DNA from: DATKFM01 sp046154965
GTDB taxonomy: Bacteria; Pseudomonadota; Alphaproteobacteria; Dongiales; Dongiaceae
Assembly (NCBI GenBank): GCA_046154965.1
Contig: JBJXDY010000035.1
Span: 1 to 64,000, forward strand
Direction: 5' to 3'
Length of the DNA stretch: 64,000 nucleotides
In this document: piece after piece, positions 8,833 through 16,636 of the stretch
Numbering within the stretch: position 1 is the first letter of the stretch
Layout of the letters: the number at the start of each line of letters is the position of its first letter
Translations under genes and position numbers: made by a program
Notes under the pieces: model-generated
Database searches by the model: none
The model's input: the letters and a program-made list of their open reading frames with translations, nothing else
Told to the model about the DNA's origin: nothing

Positions 8833-9041
8833 GTCGATCTCCCGCTGCGTTCCTTACCGGCGATTTTGCCGCGCGCCAGCGCGCGCCACAAGCCCGCGGT
8901 CGCGCTGTGAGTGAGTTTATGTTGAAAATTTCACCGCCCGGCGCTCTAACTCGGCGCTGGGATCGGCATCGTGCGGCAGCGCGCCGCATGAACCGACGCG
9001 GCGCGCAAGACGCCCCCGAGAGAGGCAGGGAGAGCCTCGAC

Positions 9042-9839
9042 ATGAAAATTGCATCGACGATCCGCCGCCTATTGGCCGGGCCGGCGACACGCCGTGACTT
9101 TCTGCAGGCAGCCTCGGCGCCAACCTGGACGGCGAGCAGTGGTTCATCCCACTCGACTGGGGAAATGGCTCGATCCTCTACCGCACCGACTTGGTCGATG
9201 CGAAAGAGGATTCCTGGAACCTGCTGTTCGACGAGACGTACGCCGGCAAGCTCGCCATGTGGGGCGCGATCGACGGCGCCGTCAACGCCGCAGCACTCGT
9301 GGTCGGAGCCAAGGATCCGTTCAACATGACCGAGGCCGAACTGGCGGCGGTGCGCCAATTGCTGGTCAAGCAGCGCGGTCTGCTGCGATTCTACTGGGAC
9401 GACCCTGCGGCGGCGGAGCAGGCGCTGGCCTCCGGCGAGATCGTGGCCGCCTACACCTAGAACCAGTCGCTGGTCAATTTGCAGAACCAGGGTTTGCCCG
9501 TACGCTACATGCGGCCGAAGAAAGGCATTCTAACCTGGGTCTGCGGCCTCGTGGCCGGCAAGGAGGCGCCCGCCGACGAGCAGCTGGTCTGCGACTTCCT
9601 CGACGCGATGGTGGACCCGCAGACGGGCAACGTGCTGTTCAACAACTACGGGTACGGGCACTCGAACCGGGCGACGTTCGATACCGTAGCCAAGGACAAA
9701 CTGGCGGCCTACGGCCTGCCGGATAATCCGGCGGAGATGTTCAAGGGCAGCATCGTGCTACATGCCATGGACCCGAAGGTGCGCGAGACCTACACGAAGA
9801 TGCTCGAGGAGGTCCGCGCCGGCGCGTCACAGGCGGCAT
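9042..9839 (+). pseudogene. Decayed spermidine/putrescine-type ABC substrate-binding protein (potD-like)
   Basis: A twin-arginine leader starts at ATG 9042 (TRRDFLQAAS) and runs to about 9118. The reading then shifts to another frame, GANLDGEQWFIPLDWGNGS, which corresponds to the middle of PotD-type binding proteins. The N-terminal lobe, by family length roughly 100 residues, is missing. The second frame is cut by a TAG at 9458-9460 in EIVAAYT-stop-NQSLVNLQNQ, where the family usually has tryptophan. It continues recognisably to about 9839 (VRETYTKMLEEVRAG). Deletion, frameshift and nonsense mutation together mean no functional product. Related permease and ATPase genes sit far away at 55280 and 61961-63573. 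Confidence 0.85.
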
Positions 9840-9863
9840 GCGCCGGCCGCGCAGCTCCAGCAA

Positions 9864-9897
9864 CCCCCGCCGCCCGGCGCGGCGAGGGGTTTTCTTT
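9864..9897 (+). terminator. Rho-independent terminator
   Basis: CCCCCGCCGC at 9864-9873 pairs with GCGGCGAGGGG at 9879-9889 (one bulged A, 5-nt loop), followed by TTTTCTTT. It lies after the potD-like pseudogene and before the amidase, so it is probably the relic terminator of that pseudogene. Confidence 0.8.
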
Positions 9898-9965
9898 AGG
9901 CTTGGCGGCGCGCCCGGCATCCCGCCTAAGATGGAGCTGGCGGCTGACGACGCGGGGACAGAACC

Positions 9966-11378
9966 ATGGTCGATACTGAGTTGTGCTACACGCCGGCGAC
10001 GGAACTGGCGGCGCGCATCCGCGACCGCAAGCTGTCGCCCGTCGAGCTGATGAAGAACACGCTGGCGCGGATCGAGGCGGTCAATGCCAAGCTCAACTGC
10101 TTCTGCTTCGTCTATCCGGACGAGGCCATGGCCAAGGCGCGGGCGGCAGAACAGGCTGTGATGGAGGGCGGCGCCCCCGGTCCGCTCCATGGCATTCCCA
10201 TCGCCATCAAGGATCTGACGCCGACCAAGGGCAAGCGCACGACCCTGGGCAGCTATACCCACGAAAACTGGGTGCCGGACCGCAATGCCGTGGTGGTCGA
10301 CCGGCTGCTGGCCGCAGGCGCGATCATGGTGGGCAAGACCACCACGCCGGAGTTCGCCTATTCCAGTTTCACCGAAAGCCCGCTCTGGGGCGTGACGCGC
10401 AATCCATGGAATCCCGCGAAATCGCCAGGCGGCTCCTCCGGCGGCTCCGGCGCGGCCGTGTCCAGCGGCTGCGTGCCGTTGGCGGAAGGCACGGATATGG
10501 GCGGCTCGGTGCGCATCCCCGCGGCCTGGTGCGGCATCGTGGGCCTGAAACCCAGCCTGGGCCGCATCCCAATGGATCTGCTGCCGAGCGTGTTCGACAA
10601 CATCTCCCATTTCGGGCCGCTGGCGCGCACGATCGATGATGCGCGGCTGTTCCTGGCGGCCGCGCAAGGGCCGGCGGATGACGACATCCAATCCATCGGC
10701 GGCAAGCTGGATCTCGGCGGTCCGCAGCCGGCCGTGGTGAAGGGCGCGCGCTTGGCGCTGAACATGGATCTCGGCTGCTATGACGTCGATCCCGAGGTGG
10801 CGGCCGCGGTTCGCGCTGCCGCCGAGGCGCTGAAATCCCAGGGCGCCATCGTCGAGGAAGTGGCCCTGCCCTGGACACGCCGCATCGCCGATGCCTGGGT
10901 GGAATACTGGCAGGTGTTCATGGCCGCGTATTTCGGCCACACGCTGGAGAAGTACCGGGAGAAGATGGACCCGCATGTCGTGGCGCTGATCGAGGCGGGC
11001 AACCGAATCTCCGCCCGCGCCTACAAGCGGCTGGAGATCGAGCGCACGGCGTGGTGGCGCCAGCTGCATCCGATCCTGACAAAGTACGATGCCCTGCTCT
11101 GCCCGACCATGCGCGTGACGGCGCGGACGGTGCAGGAAGACGACTCGATTTACTACAAAGACCGCGGCGACGGGCGCTATCATGGGCTGGACATGACGGG
11201 GCAGTTCAATCTGTTCGGCGCCTGCCCGGCGCTGTCGGTGCCCGCCGGCTGGTCGAACAGCGGCTTGCCCATCGGCCTGCAGATTGTCGGCCGACGCTTT
11301 CGCGACGATACCGTGCTGGGCGTCGGCAAGGCGCTGGAGCAGGTGCGGCCCTGGGCCGGCAAGCGGCCGCCGATCTGA
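9966..11378 (+). CDS. Amidase (amidase-signature family)
   Basis: 470 aa. The Ser-cisSer-Lys triad is complete: Lys82 in PIAIKDL, the Gly/Ser-rich SPGGSSGGSGAAV at 153-165, and the nucleophile Ser181 in GTDMGGSVRIPA. GGGGA seven bases before the ATG supports the start. Family members hydrolyse carboxylic amides; with the cobalt nitrile hydratase on the opposite strand, 1.1 kb away, a nitrile to amide to acid route is plausible. GatA is excluded by the lack of GatB/GatC neighbours and by the C-terminal sequence. Cytoplasmic. The exact substrate is unknown. Confidence 0.92.
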   Translation: MVDTELCYTPATELAARIRDRKLSPVELMKNTLARIEAVNAKLNCFCFVYPDEAMAKARAAEQAVMEGGAPGPLHGIPIAIKDLTPTKGKRTTLGSYTHENWVPDRNAVVVDRLLAAGAIMVGKTTTPEFAYSSFTESPLWGVTRNPWNPAKSPGGSSGGSGAAVSSGCVPLAEGTDMGGSVRIPAAWCGIVGLKPSLGRIPMDLLPSVFDNISHFGPLARTIDDARLFLAAAQGPADDDIQSIGGKLDLGGPQPAVVKGARLALNMDLGCYDVDPEVAAAVRAAAEALKSQGAIVEEVALPWTRRIADAWVEYWQVFMAAYFGHTLEKYREKMDPHVVALIEAGNRISARAYKRLEIERTAWWRQLHPILTKYDALLCPTMRVTARTVQEDDSIYYKDRGDGRYHGLDMTGQFNLFGACPALSVPAGWSNSGLPIGLQIVGRRFRDDTVLGVGKALEQVRPWAGKRPPI

Positions 11379-11681
11379 CGCGGGCAAATCGGGTTCGCGG
11401 GTTAAGCCTTCCTTTACACCCTCGAGCTATTGACATCGGCGCCGCGCATCACCATTCATATGCGCCGTACAGGAGTGTGGAATGTGAGCTTCGCCCCCGC
11501 CAACCGACGACGCCGAGCCGCGCGAACCCGCGGCGCGAGCTGCTGAGTCCGTTGAAGCGCGCTCACTGTCCGAAGACTCTTCCCCGAAAGGGAATTTTCC
11601 CGACATTGACGATGCCTCAGGTGGACAGCGGCTGGCGCCGCTGGCTCTTCACCTGACACCACGCGGAATGAGGCATAGGTC
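11379..11681. other. Intergenic stretch, no supported gene
   Basis: 303 bases between the amidase and the acetyltransferase. One frame stays open from about 11485 to 11684 and ends in a TGA overlapping the next ATG, but it has no usable start codon. ACATCGGCGCCG at 11434-11445 recurs at about 15518 and 23398, again near repeat tracts. No terminator with a T-tract was seen. Confidence 0.5.
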
Positions 11682-12308
11682 ATGATCACGATTTCTCCCG
11701 AGCAGCCGGAAGACGCCGGCGCCATCGAAGCCCTTCTCGACGTCGCCTTCGGCACCGGCCGCATGGCGAAGGCGTCATATCGCTACCGCCACGGCGTGAA
11801 GCCGATCGGCGAGCTCTGCAAGGTCGCCCGCGACATGGACATGGGCGGCGAGATCGTCGGCGCGATCCGCTATTGGCCGGTGCGCATCGGCCGCACGGGT
11901 CTGCCGGCGCTGCTGCTGGGGCCGCTGGCGGTGAACCCGGAACGGCGCGGCGAAGGCATCGGCCGCACGCTGGTGGCGCAGACCCTGGATTGGGCCATGC
12001 TGGCCGGCCACAAGCTGGTCGTGCTGGTGGGCGACCTGGATTACTACCGGCAATTCGGCTTCTACCCGGCGATGCCCCACGGGTTGGTGATGCCCCGGGA
12101 AAAGACGCCGGAGCGGCTGCAGGTGCGCGAGCTGTCGCCGGGGGCGTTGGCGGGCTTCAGGGGCACTATCAGCCCCTGGAGGTCGGTTCGGCGCCGTGGC
12201 GTAGCCAGCGCGGCCGGCCGGAGCTGTAACACGGTCCAACAGGCGGCCGAACAACCCTCCCAGGCCCGGGACGAAGCCAACGTGGTGGTGCCGCTGCGCA
12301 AGCGCTAG
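11682..12308 (+). CDS. GNAT family N-acetyltransferase (YhbS-like)
   Basis: 208 aa. It begins ITISPEQPEDAGAIEALLDVAFG and has the acetyl-CoA motif A region, LGPLAVNPERRGEGIGRTLV at about residues 86-105, followed by VLVGDLDYYRQFGFYPA, all typical of YhbS-like acetyltransferases. The last 45 residues (from about SPWRSVRRRG) are not family-like and low in complexity; a +1 frame remains open there to 12229, so a late frameshift or a drifted tail is possible. Substrate unknown. It converges on the SEL1 gene with 14 bases between stops. Confidence 0.82.
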   Translation: MITISPEQPEDAGAIEALLDVAFGTGRMAKASYRYRHGVKPIGELCKVARDMDMGGEIVGAIRYWPVRIGRTGLPALLLGPLAVNPERRGEGIGRTLVAQTLDWAMLAGHKLVVLVGDLDYYRQFGFYPAMPHGLVMPREKTPERLQVRELSPGALAGFRGTISPWRSVRRRGVASAAGRSCNTVQQAAEQPSQARDEANVVVPLRKR

Positions 12309-12322
12309 GGGCGTTCTCGCGG

Positions 12323-13285
12323 TCACTGGCCCAACCGGTCCAGCGCTGCTTGCGAATCGGCGTCGCCCAGATCGGCGGCCTTCCGGTACCAGTGGCGTGC
12401 CTCATCCAAATCCTGGGGCACGCCACGGCCATTTTCATACAGCAGCGCCAGATTGTATTGGGCGATGGCGAAGTCCCGCTCGGCGGCCCGGCGGTACCAG
12501 CCGGCGGCGGCCAAGTAGTCCTGGGCGACGCCGTAGCCGAACTCGTAAGCATAGCCCATGCCGTTCTGGGCGCTGGCGCTGCCCTTCTCCGCCGACAGCC
12601 GGAACAGCCGCAGCGCCTCGTCGTAATCCTTCGGCCCGCCATAGCCCTGCAGCAGCAGCCAGGCCAGGCTGGCCTCCGCGGCGGTATCGCTCTGGTCGGC
12701 GGCCTTTTTGTACCAGTACTGGGCCTGGGCGTAATCCTGGGGCGCGCCGATGCCTTGCTCGTAAAGATAGCCGAGACGGGTCTGCGCCCGGGACGAGCCC
12801 TGCTCCGACGCGGTCCGGTAAAGGCCGGCGGCCTTCTCCAGATCCCTGGGCACGCCCTCGCCGTATTCATGGACATAGCCGAGATTGAAGAGGCCGTCGG
12901 CGTCGCCGAGGTTGGCGCCCCGGCGGTAGTAGCGGGCGGCCGCCACCAGGTCCTCCCCGGGGCCATGGCCGTAGTAGTAGAGGTCGCCGATGAAGGACAG
13001 CGCTTTGGCATTGCCATTGTCGACCGACCGCTCGTACCAACTCTGCGCTTCGCCGTAGTTCTGGGCGACGCCTTCACCGGTCGTGTAGAGGTAGCCGAGC
13101 CAGAGCTGGGCCTCGCTGTCGCCGGCATCGGCCAGGCGCTGGAATTCCTGGGCGGCCGCGTCGTAGTTGGCGGCGTAGTAGTCGTCGATGGCGCCATCCA
13201 GGTCGGCCCGCGCCGTGCCGGCCGGCAATAGCAGGAGCGCGGCAGCCAGGGCGGCGGCCAAGGCAGCGAAGCGTGCGGTTTTCAT
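12323..13285 (-). CDS. Secreted SEL1-like repeat protein
   Basis: 320 aa from the ATG at 13285 (MKTARFAALAAALAAALLLLP), chosen because it gives a clean signal peptide ending near TARA-DLDG; the frame is open to 13372. After the leader come about eight SEL1/TPR units of 36 residues, with the repeating pattern AQxxLGYLYExGxGVxxDYxxAxxWYxxAA. SEL1 proteins act as scaffolds in periplasmic or envelope complexes. A second SEL1 protein of similar architecture is at 27733. No operon partner; it is divergent from the ThDP enzyme gene. Confidence 0.88.
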   Translation of the reverse strand: MKTARFAALAAALAAALLLLPAGTARADLDGAIDDYYAANYDAAAQEFQRLADAGDSEAQLWLGYLYTTGEGVAQNYGEAQSWYERSVDNGNAKALSFIGDLYYYGHGPGEDLVAAARYYRRGANLGDADGLFNLGYVHEYGEGVPRDLEKAAGLYRTASEQGSSRAQTRLGYLYEQGIGAPQDYAQAQYWYKKAADQSDTAAEASLAWLLLQGYGGPKDYDEALRLFRLSAEKGSASAQNGMGYAYEFGYGVAQDYLAAAGWYRRAAERDFAIAQYNLALLYENGRGVPQDLDEARHWYRKAADLGDADSQAALDRLGQ

Positions 13286-13436
13286 CCTGAGGTACATCAT
13301 ATGGATTCCCATACCGTCAGCAGAACATCGGCCCCGGGGCCTGGCAAGGCGCGGGGAAGCGCTGGCCATCATGCCGCCCGGAGGCTAACTTTCCCGGCCT
13401 GTCCTTCCCCGTCCCTTTGCGCGTAATCTCCGTCCC

Positions 13437-15119
13437 ATGCCCAAGCGTTCCCAAACCCGCAGCGGCGGCCAGATCCTTGTCGACCAGCTGAAGATCCATG
13501 GCGTCGATCACGCCTTCTGCGTTCCCGGCGAGAGCTATCTTGCCGTGCTGGACGCGCTGCATGACGCGCGCAACCAGATCCGGCTGCTCACCTGCCGCCA
13601 GGAAGGCGGCGCCGCCTTCATGGCCGAGGCCTATGGCAAGTTGACCGGCCGGCCGGGCATCTGCTTCGTCACCCGCGGTCCGGGCGCCACCAACGCCTCC
13701 ATCGGCGTCCACACGGCATTCCAGGATTCCTCGCCCATGATCCTGTTCATCGGCCAGGTGGCCCGGGACCAGGTAGAGCGCGAGGCGTTCCAGGAGGTGG
13801 ATTTCCGCCGCATGTTCGGGCCGATGGCGAAATGGGTGGCGCAAATCGACGACGCCGCGCGCATCCCCGAGCTGGTCAGCCAGGCCTTCCACCGCGCCGT
13901 TTCCGGCCGGCCCGGCCCGGTGGTGATCGCCCTGCCCGAGGACATGCTGACCGACCATGCCGAGGCCGAGGATGTAGCGCCCTACAAGATCGTGCAGCCC
14001 TATCCCGGCGTCGCCGACCTGGAGGCGATGCGCGGCTTGCTGAGCCATGCGCGCCAGCCGCTGATGATCCTGGGCGGCGGCGGCTGGACGGCGGCGGCGG
14101 TGGACAACATCCGGATGTTCGCGGAGACCAACCATCTGCCGGTGGGCGTGTCGTTCCGCTGCCAGGACCTGTTCGACAACAGTCATCCCAACTATGCCGG
14201 CCATGTGGGCATCGGCATCGATCCGGCCCTGGGCGAGCGGGTGAAGAACGCCGATTTGCTGCTGGTGGTGGGCGCGCGGCTCGGCGAGATGACCACCAGC
14301 GGCTACAGCCTGCTGAAGGTGCCGGTGCCGCAGCAGACGCTGATCCATGTCCATGGCGGCGCGGAGGAGCTGGGCCGGGTCTATCAGGCGACGCTGCCGA
14401 TCAACGCCGGCATGGTGCCCTTCGCCGCGGCGGCTAGGGGACTGCAGCCGGTGGAATCCGCCGCCTGGCGCGACTGGACCAAGTCCGCCAATGCCGACTA
14501 CCTGGCGACGCTGAAGCCGACCCAGTCGCCCGGGCCGCTGCAGATGGCTGATATCGTCACCTGGCTGCGGGGGCGCCTGCCCGCCGACGCCATCATCACC
14601 AACGGTGCCGGCAATTACACCACCTGGGTCCACCGCTTCCACCAATACCGGAAGTTCCGCACCCAGCTGGCGCCCACCGCGGGCTCCATGGGCTATGGCG
14701 TGCCGGCGGCGGTGGCGGCAAAGGCCGTGCATCCCACGCGCACCGTGGTGAGCTTCGCCGGCGATGGCTGTTTCCTGATGAACGGCCAGGAGCTGGCGAC
14801 CGCCGTGCAATACGGCCTGGGCATCATCTTCATCGTCGTCAACAACGGCATGTACGGCACCATCCGCGCCCATCAGGAGCGGGAGTATCCGGGCCGCGAA
14901 AGCGGCACCGGGCTGGTCAACCCGGATTTCGCCGCGCTGGCCCGCGCCTATGGCGCCCATGGCGCCACGGTGGAAAAGACCGCCGACTTCGCCGCCGCCT
15001 TCGACGCCGCGGCCAAGAGCGGCAAGCCGGCGCTGATCGAGATCAAGCTGGACCCCGAAGCCATCAGCCCGCGCATGAGCCTGAGTCAGATACGGGAACG
15101 GGCGCTGGCGAAGGCGTAG
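13437..15119 (+). CDS. Thiamine-diphosphate-binding enzyme, acetolactate synthase-like
   Basis: 560 aa with the three ThDP-enzyme domains in order: N-terminal Pyr domain with the catalytic Glu56 in CRQEGGAAFMAEAYGKLTG, a central domain around residues 195-330, and the C-terminal PP domain with the ThDP motif GDGCFLMNGQELATA through VVNNGMYGT. It lacks an adjacent regulatory subunit gene, so a biosynthetic IlvB role is not supported. Catabolic 2-oxo acid decarboxylase or acetolactate-synthase-like activity is equally possible. Cytoplasmic; a single gene flanked by repeats downstream. Confidence 0.88.
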   Translation: MPKRSQTRSGGQILVDQLKIHGVDHAFCVPGESYLAVLDALHDARNQIRLLTCRQEGGAAFMAEAYGKLTGRPGICFVTRGPGATNASIGVHTAFQDSSPMILFIGQVARDQVEREAFQEVDFRRMFGPMAKWVAQIDDAARIPELVSQAFHRAVSGRPGPVVIALPEDMLTDHAEAEDVAPYKIVQPYPGVADLEAMRGLLSHARQPLMILGGGGWTAAAVDNIRMFAETNHLPVGVSFRCQDLFDNSHPNYAGHVGIGIDPALGERVKNADLLLVVGARLGEMTTSGYSLLKVPVPQQTLIHVHGGAEELGRVYQATLPINAGMVPFAAAARGLQPVESAAWRDWTKSANADYLATLKPTQSPGPLQMADIVTWLRGRLPADAIITNGAGNYTTWVHRFHQYRKFRTQLAPTAGSMGYGVPAAVAAKAVHPTRTVVSFAGDGCFLMNGQELATAVQYGLGIIFIVVNNGMYGTIRAHQEREYPGRESGTGLVNPDFAALARAYGAHGATVEKTADFAAAFDAAAKSGKPALIEIKLDPEAISPRMSLSQIRERALAKA

Positions 15120-15151
15120 AATTAAATCAGCATCAATTGACGCTCCCTCTA

Positions 15152-15351
15152 TTGTCATCCCCGCGAAAGCGCTAGGGCATGCACATATCTTAGGGAATCT
15201 TAGACAGTCCCCACGCCCCGCTTGCGGGGAGAGGGTTAGGGTGAGGGGTCGCGCAACTGGCTCCAACGCCCAGCAAGTTCTTTGGATGCATCGCATATGC
15301 TGCCGGCACCCCCTCACCCTGCCCTCTCCCCCACTTCGTGGCGGCGAGGGG
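15152..15351. repeat. Mosaic palindromic intergenic repeat, copy 2
   Basis: Begins ATTGTCATCCCCGCGAAAG followed by CGCTAGGGCATGCACATATCT, nearly identical to the minus strand of 365-320. Then comes a G/C-run palindrome at 15216-15248 (GCTTGCGGGGAGAGGG) and its inverted partner at 15309-15351 (CCCTCACCCTGCCCTCTCC, CACTTCGTGGCG). Same order of parts as copy 1. Confidence 0.75.
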
Positions 15352-15390
15352 TCAATCTTGAGTGATTGGCGCTGGATCAATTGCACCGGA

Positions 15391-16131
15391 TCACTCTCCA
15401 GGTCCGGAAGCCGCGCCGCTGGACGCTCCAGCGGAATCTGCAATCTGTTCGATGAACCCCATGCCAAGCGAGGAGGTGTTGAAAAGCATGTCCTTGAACC
15501 CACGGCGGTGCGCACCCCAGACATCGGCGCCGGGCCCGCTCCCTACCCTCCCCCGCTTCGCGGAGGAGGGGTGGCTGGCACCGCCGACGGACACACACCA
15601 TTGATCATCCCTTGGATCGACAACCCTCCTTCGCGCGTCAGCGCGGGGGAGGTGTCTTGCGCAGCAAGACGGAGGGGGCATGGCTCGGTCTTCGATCTGC
15701 GTATCGCTGGATACTCCAGCGGCACAGCGATTCCGTTCGATGAACCCCATGCCAAGCGAGGATCGTGCCGTCCGCCGCTGGACAATGCCGCGGGAAACGC
15801 GGACCAGGGCGGCAAGGTTGCGCGCGGTCTGCGCCGCAGCGCCGCGCAGAACGCGGATCTCCATGCCGCAGAAGCCGTGCTTCCAGCGGGCGCGGCGGGC
15901 GCGGGCCAGACCTTCGGGCGTGCGCGGCCCCGTGCTGAGGCCGCCATGCATCCGGCAGCGGCCGTTCCTCATCGCCGGCTGCCGGCAACAGCCGCCCGCC
16001 CGCGTCCGCGCGCCGCAGCGCGGGGCTTTTGCGTAATCACCGGGCGGATTCCCGTGCCGCAGCCAGCCCCGGCGGGGCGGCGATGACGGCACCAGGGCGC
16101 TGCCGATCTGGCTCTGAATAGACGAAATCAT
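15391..16131 (-). CDS. HGGxSTG-motif small protein, C-terminus run into repeats
   Basis: The N-terminal half has the conserved segment APRCGARTRAGGCCRQPA, NGRCRMHGGLSTGPRTPEG and LARARRARWKH, the signature of HGGxSTG-domain proteins, a short family of unknown function. The ATG at 16131 is preceded by GGAG with six-base spacing; a GTG at 16143 is an alternative. The recognisable protein ends near residue 115. The rest of the open frame reads through two copies of an intergenic repeat (translated SSLGMGFIE twice), so the true C-terminus was probably replaced or extended. The IS1595-type element inserted immediately upstream, separating the gene from a good promoter at 19180-19208. Confidence 0.6.
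   Translation of the reverse strand: MISSIQSQIGSALVPSSPPRRGWLRHGNPPGDYAKAPRCGARTRAGGCCRQPAMRNGRCRMHGGLSTGPRTPEGLARARRARWKHGFCGMEIRVLRGAAAQTARNLAALVRVSRGIVQRRTARSSLGMGFIERNRCAAGVSSDTQIEDRAMPPPSCCARHLPRADARRRVVDPRDDQWCVSVGGASHPSSAKRGRVGSGPGADVWGAHRRGFKDMLFNTSSLGMGFIEQIADSAGASSGAASGPGE
15427..15474. repeat. Direct repeat A (partner at 15715-15762)
   Basis: Both copies begin TCCAGCGG and end GTTCGATGAACCCCATGCC followed by AAGCGAGGA; the centres differ slightly. About 48 bases each, direct orientation, 288 bases apart, inside or behind the HGGxSTG gene. Confidence 0.8.
15541..15573. repeat. G/C-run palindrome
   Basis: CCTCCCCCGCTTCGCGGAGG is a hairpin with TTCG-like loop. It belongs to the same class of intergenic palindromes as those at 15216 and 15309. 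Confidence 0.6.
15623..15679. repeat. G/C-run palindrome with nested hairpin
   Basis: CCCTCCTTCGCGCGTCAGCG is followed by CGGGGGAGG and then by a second small hairpin, TCTTGCGCAGCAAGA, before GGAGGGGGC. The outer CCCTCC/GGAGGG runs pair. Confidence 0.6.
15715..15762. repeat. Direct repeat B (partner at 15427-15474)
   Basis: Second copy of the repeat ending GATGAACCCCATGCCAAGCG; on the minus strand it forms the junction where the HGGxSTG protein loses family similarity. Confidence 0.8.
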
Positions 16132-16146
16132 GGTGCGCTCCACACA

Positions 16147-16154
16147 GATTAAGC
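16147..16154. repeat. Left target-site duplication GATTAAGC
   Basis: GATTAAGC directly flanks the left terminal inverted repeat and is repeated exactly at 19163-19170 outside the right terminus. Eight bases is the duplication length known for the IS1595 family. Confidence 0.92.
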
Positions 16155-16167
16155 AGTGACATTATAC

Positions 16168-16196
16168 TTGGCAAACCCAGTTTCCCTGGGTAGTAT
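16168..16196 (+). promoter_or_regulatory. Promoter built into left terminal repeat
   Basis: TTGGCA at 16168-16173, spacer of 17 bases, TAGTAT at 16191-16196. The -35 box lies inside the inverted repeat. It would drive the cas2-like gene whose ATG is 34 bases further on. The same geometry is found at the right end. Confidence 0.6.
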
Positions 16197-16230
16197 TCCC
16201 CTGTGGGCCTCCAACCACTGGAGGCGGGAA

Positions 16231-16506
16231 ATGTCTGTACTCATCATCACTTACGATCTGCGCAAGCCTGGTAAGGACTACGAGCCACTATGGGAAGCCA
16301 TACGAACCTACACACACTGCCATGCTCTCGGCTCTTCGTGGTTCATTGATACGAGCAAAACTACAGGGCAAGTCCGCGACCACCTGTGTCAGTACACCGA
16401 CTCCAATGACCAGATTTATGCCATCAGGCTCCGTCATGACTGGGGCGCTTGCCGGAAGGAGGCGTGTACTGACTGGCTGAATGCAACTGGGCGAACCTGG
16501 GATTGA
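16231..16506 (+). CDS. Cas2-like (SinR/VapD-fold) protein, transposon passenger
   Basis: 91 aa from the ATG at 16231, preceded by GGAGG; the frame is open from 16156 but that part is the terminal repeat. The sequence MSVLIITYDLRKPGKDYEPL, a strand with an early Asp followed by a basic loop, and the later STSxxxVRDHLxxYxDSNDQIYAIRL-like pattern match the short ferredoxin-fold proteins annotated as SinR family or Cas2-like. These relate to Cas2/VapD nucleases. No cas1 or CRISPR repeat is present, so a CRISPR role is unlikely; an RNase toxin or DNA-binding role is open. It is the only gene in the element on the plus strand and points inward from the left end. Confidence 0.72.
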   Translation: MSVLIITYDLRKPGKDYEPLWEAIRTYTHCHALGSSWFIDTSKTTGQVRDHLCQYTDSNDQIYAIRLRHDWGACRKEACTDWLNATGRTWD

Positions 16507-16605
16507 AGTCTGCGCCATATGGCACGCCATCAATCTTGATCTGTATTCCAAAGAGTCGTGCAACCACGTGCAGAATTGTATTCCGCATCTGAAGTACTCC
16601 TATGA

Positions 16606-16636
16606 AAGCCCGGCCTACTTGCCGGGCTTGATTTTA
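16606..16636 (+). terminator. Terminator between convergent passenger genes
   Basis: Perfect 9-bp stem AAGCCCGGC (16606-16614) / GCCGGGCTT (16621-16629) with 6-nt loop, followed on the plus strand by GATTTTAGTTT. It ends the cas2-like transcript. The loop also contains the stop codon of the opposing 62-aa gene, so the hairpin serves the end of both transcripts. Confidence 0.8.

Noticed and set aside
9741..11387. 548-aa open frame antisense to the amidase
   Set aside because: Overlaps the complete amidase; no recognisable motifs.
11485..11684. Open frame before the acetyltransferase
   Set aside because: Begins straight after a stop with no ATG, GTG or TTG until its very end.
13317..15524. 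735-aa open frame antisense to the ThDP enzyme
   Set aside because: Runs opposite a well-supported enzyme gene and extends into intergenic repeats; the length follows from high GC.
16231..16506. CRISPR-Cas locus suggested by the Cas2-like protein
   Set aside because: No cas1, effector genes or spaced direct repeats anywhere in the window.
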